The notes under the pieces are model-generated. The model was not told the DNA's origin, did not search any database, and was given only the letters and a program-made list of their open reading frames with translations. From Mucilaginibacter empetricola (GTDB lineage: Bacteria > Bacteroidota > Bacteroidia > Sphingobacteriales > Sphingobacteriaceae), in the NCBI RefSeq assembly GCF_024808665.1, contig NZ_JANUBZ010000028.1, positions 1 to 15,766 of the forward strand: a stretch of DNA of 15,766 nt. The letters are read 5' to 3'. Made by a program: the position numbers and the translations under genes. This document shows, piece after piece, positions 14,935 to 15,766 of the stretch. Every line of letters starts with the position of its first letter. Position 1 is the stretch's first letter.

Positions 14935-15064
14935 ATGGCGTGACGCATATACAAACTGCTACTCTGGCTTACGACAGCCAATCAGACATAAGTATACGGC
15001 CACGCCAATAGCATATGAACGTGGAGAGCTTTTAAGTCTGATTTTTTAGTGTCGTAATTAAGAG
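14935..15064 (-). ncRNA. Structured element B, diverged second copy
   Basis: Same design as element A on the minus strand: CTCTTAATTACGAC (15064-15051); hairpin AATCAGAC/GTCTGATT (15043-15036 with 14987-14980), wholly different in sequence from A's CCACGCA/TGCGTGG but in the same place; inner CCACG/CGTGG (15024-15020 with 15004-15000); hairpin TGGCT/AGCCA with loop GTCGTA; GAGTAGC (14964-14958); and a closing strand ending GTCACGCCAT (14944-14935) that can pair with 15007-15001 and beyond, followed by ATTTTCTT. From GAGTAGC to the loop motif the distance is identical in A and B, and the other spacings differ by one to three bases. No coding potential. Confidence 0.5.
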
Positions 15065-15098
15065 TTCAGAAAAAGCGGGAACGATAAAGTTTATAATA

Positions 15099-15130
15099 CA
15101 ACTATAAGGAATAATTATAGCTTATACAAG
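15099..15130 (-). promoter_or_regulatory. Possible promoter for element B
   Basis: On the minus strand CTTG (15130-15127) is followed after 20 bases by TATAGTTG (15106-15099), seven of eight consensus -7 positions. The start would fall near 15092, about 28 bases before element B, a distance like that for element A. Confidence 0.3.
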
Positions 15131-15159
15131 AGGTATTTTAACCCTAATCAAACAGTACT

Positions 15160-15378
15160 ATGGAAAACATAAAAGGCATTTGCTTACAGATAGACGGTAA
15201 GGAGTTGGTTTTAACTAATTCAGAAGAAATTGCGAAAAAGCATCTGGTTATGATTACCTGCAGTTATGAAGATGGAACAAGCAAATCTATTTGGATGCAC
15301 GTTAAAGATATTATTCATAATATCAGGATGCCAGGGGTTACGTACTCAGGCCTTGACGGATCGATTCAATCTCTTTAA
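15160..15378 (+). CDS. Small hypothetical protein of 72 residues
   Basis: Begins MENIKGICLQIDGKELVLTN and reads as a compact alpha/beta protein without signal or membrane segment (ICLQIDGKELVLTN, HLVMITCSYEDG and SIWMHVKDIIHNI could be strands and a helix). No family recognised. Its last 41 bases overlap, on the opposite strand, the end of the next gene, so the two messages would be complementary at their 3' ends. Upstream is AT-rich, without a clear promoter. The reading of the frame as a gene rests on length, ATG context and balanced composition only. Confidence 0.5.
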   Translation: MENIKGICLQIDGKELVLTNSEEIAKKHLVMITCSYEDGTSKSIWMHVKDIIHNIRMPGVTYSGLDGSIQSL

Positions 15379-15565
15379 TGGTCTTGTCTGTGATCTTACT
15401 TTTAATATCACTGGTTATAGTTGGCATGCCCACATCTCCGTTATTGTCGGCATATACGAACGTTATGTGATTTAAATCATCTTTAGTGATATTTGTTTCT
15501 TCGCCACTTTCAATTTTATCAGATAGCAGCTGTAATATTCTTTCTCTAATTTGAAAAGGATTCAT
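15338..15565 (-). CDS. Small hypothetical protein of 75 residues
   Basis: Starts MNPFQIRERILQLLSDKIES and is hydrophilic, with an N-terminal amphipathic helix (about 3-20), a strand-like HITFVYADNNGDVGMPTITS part and a helical end (DKTIKEIESIRQGL). No signal, membrane segment or known family. The composition looks like a genuine soluble protein, and of the two overlapping frames here I consider this one at least as likely to be real. The 41-base tail-to-tail overlap with the plus-strand gene suggests both could be expressed with antisense effects, or only one is real. Confidence 0.55.
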   Translation of the reverse strand: MNPFQIRERILQLLSDKIESGEETNITKDDLNHITFVYADNNGDVGMPTITSDIKSKITDKTIKEIESIRQGLST

Positions 15566-15636
15566 AACTGGTCTTTTAAAGGTAACACTAATGTACGAAT
15601 AAATTCACCCCTGTCCTTTTTAGGATAGGTTTATAC

Positions 15637-15705
15637 TTAATTACCATAAATAATATCATCATAAGGAGCTGCTTCAAAGTGTTTCGCAAAATACTGGTCC
15701 CCAAT
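15637..15705 (-). pseudogene. Possible leftover C-terminal end of a lost gene
   Basis: Between an in-frame TAG (15708-15706) and TAA (15639-15637) the minus strand encodes IGDQYFAKHFEAAPYDDIIY followed by GN, a protein-like, acidic stretch with no start codon. It could be the 3' end of a gene broken upstream, where the family 1 repeat begins at 15729. The stretch is short and could be chance. Confidence 0.25.
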
Positions 15706-15728
15706 CTAACGAACAGCCCACCCCCGTT

Positions 15729-15766
15729 GTCATTTCGAGCGAGGTACGAGGAGAAATCTTATGCAC
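15729..15766. repeat. Left half of palindromic repeat family 1, cut by window edge
   Basis: GTCATTTCGAGCGA at 15729-15742 matches the left arm at 9579-9592 except for one base, and the following GAGGAGAAATCTT matches the inner arm. The right arm should lie just beyond the window. Confidence 0.75.

Noticed and set aside
14698..15064. Integron attC recombination sites between small genes
   Set aside because: The repeated imperfect palindromes between small genes suggested a cassette array, but the core motifs RYYYAAC and GTTRRRY are absent, no integron integrase is present, and the genes face both ways.
14698..15064. Known self-cleaving ribozyme or retron RNA
   Set aside because: The hammerhead core CTGATGA with CGAAA is missing, strand order does not fit the HDV fold, and there is no reverse transcriptase nearby.
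1..15766. CRISPR arrays and tRNA or rRNA genes
   Set aside because: No regularly spaced direct repeats with unique spacers, no cloverleaf with a T-loop motif, and no rRNA-like sequence seen.

Overview
The window reads as a chromosomal segment of a Bacteroidota bacterium, most likely Sphingobacteriaceae (Mucilaginibacter/Pedobacter-like). Reasons: a gldH lipoprotein gene overlapping a PSP1/RicT gene, GH92 and GH79 glycosidases with Bacteroidota-style export signals, an ECF sigma factor of the type common in this phylum, a good TTG-N19-TAnnTTTG promoter, and intergenic spaces filled with several palindromic repeat families. Genus is an inference from overall look, not from a marker gene.

Layout. 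1-125: half of a dispersed palindromic repeat, then a strong terminator. 126-2423 (-): secreted GH92 alpha-mannosidase. 2545-2696: a composite palindromic repeat. 2733-3143 (-): RuvX/YqgF. 3386-6378 (+): holB, a PSP1/RicT-like gene and gldH, closely packed and closed by a terminator at 6388-6414. 6445-7533 (+): exported TPR protein. 7534-7824: two more palindromic repeats and a recognisable promoter for rmuC (7825-9189, +). 9202-9507 (-): a one-domain GIY-YIG protein. 9579-9701: a complete copy of the repeat whose halves sit at both window edges. 9720-11141 (-): GH79-like lipoprotein glycosidase. 11331-11894 (-): ECF sigma factor with no anti-sigma gene in view.

From about 12,000 to 15,700 the character changes to an accessory region: an IS1595-family transposase preceded by about 290 bases of stem-loop-rich noncoding DNA, a 50-residue small protein with a clean terminator, a two-gene minus-strand operon (small four-helix membrane protein, then a winged-helix-like protein with a membrane segment), two small convergent overlapping hypothetical genes, and a possible gene-end remnant.

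The most unusual thing is in the 465-base gap upstream of the minus-strand membrane operon. Two diverged copies of a ~130-base structured element (14698-14844 and 14935-15064) share motif order and spacing, while one long helix has been completely replaced by a different but still complementary sequence (strong sign of selected base pairing). Each copy is preceded on the minus strand by a Bacteroidota-like promoter, has two mutually exclusive helices, and ends in a helix followed by a T-rich stretch. The copy nearest the operon also repeats its first 13 bases immediately in front of the start codon. I read it as a tandem cis-regulatory RNA leader or a pair of small RNAs controlling an uncharacterised membrane operon; I do not recognise the family.
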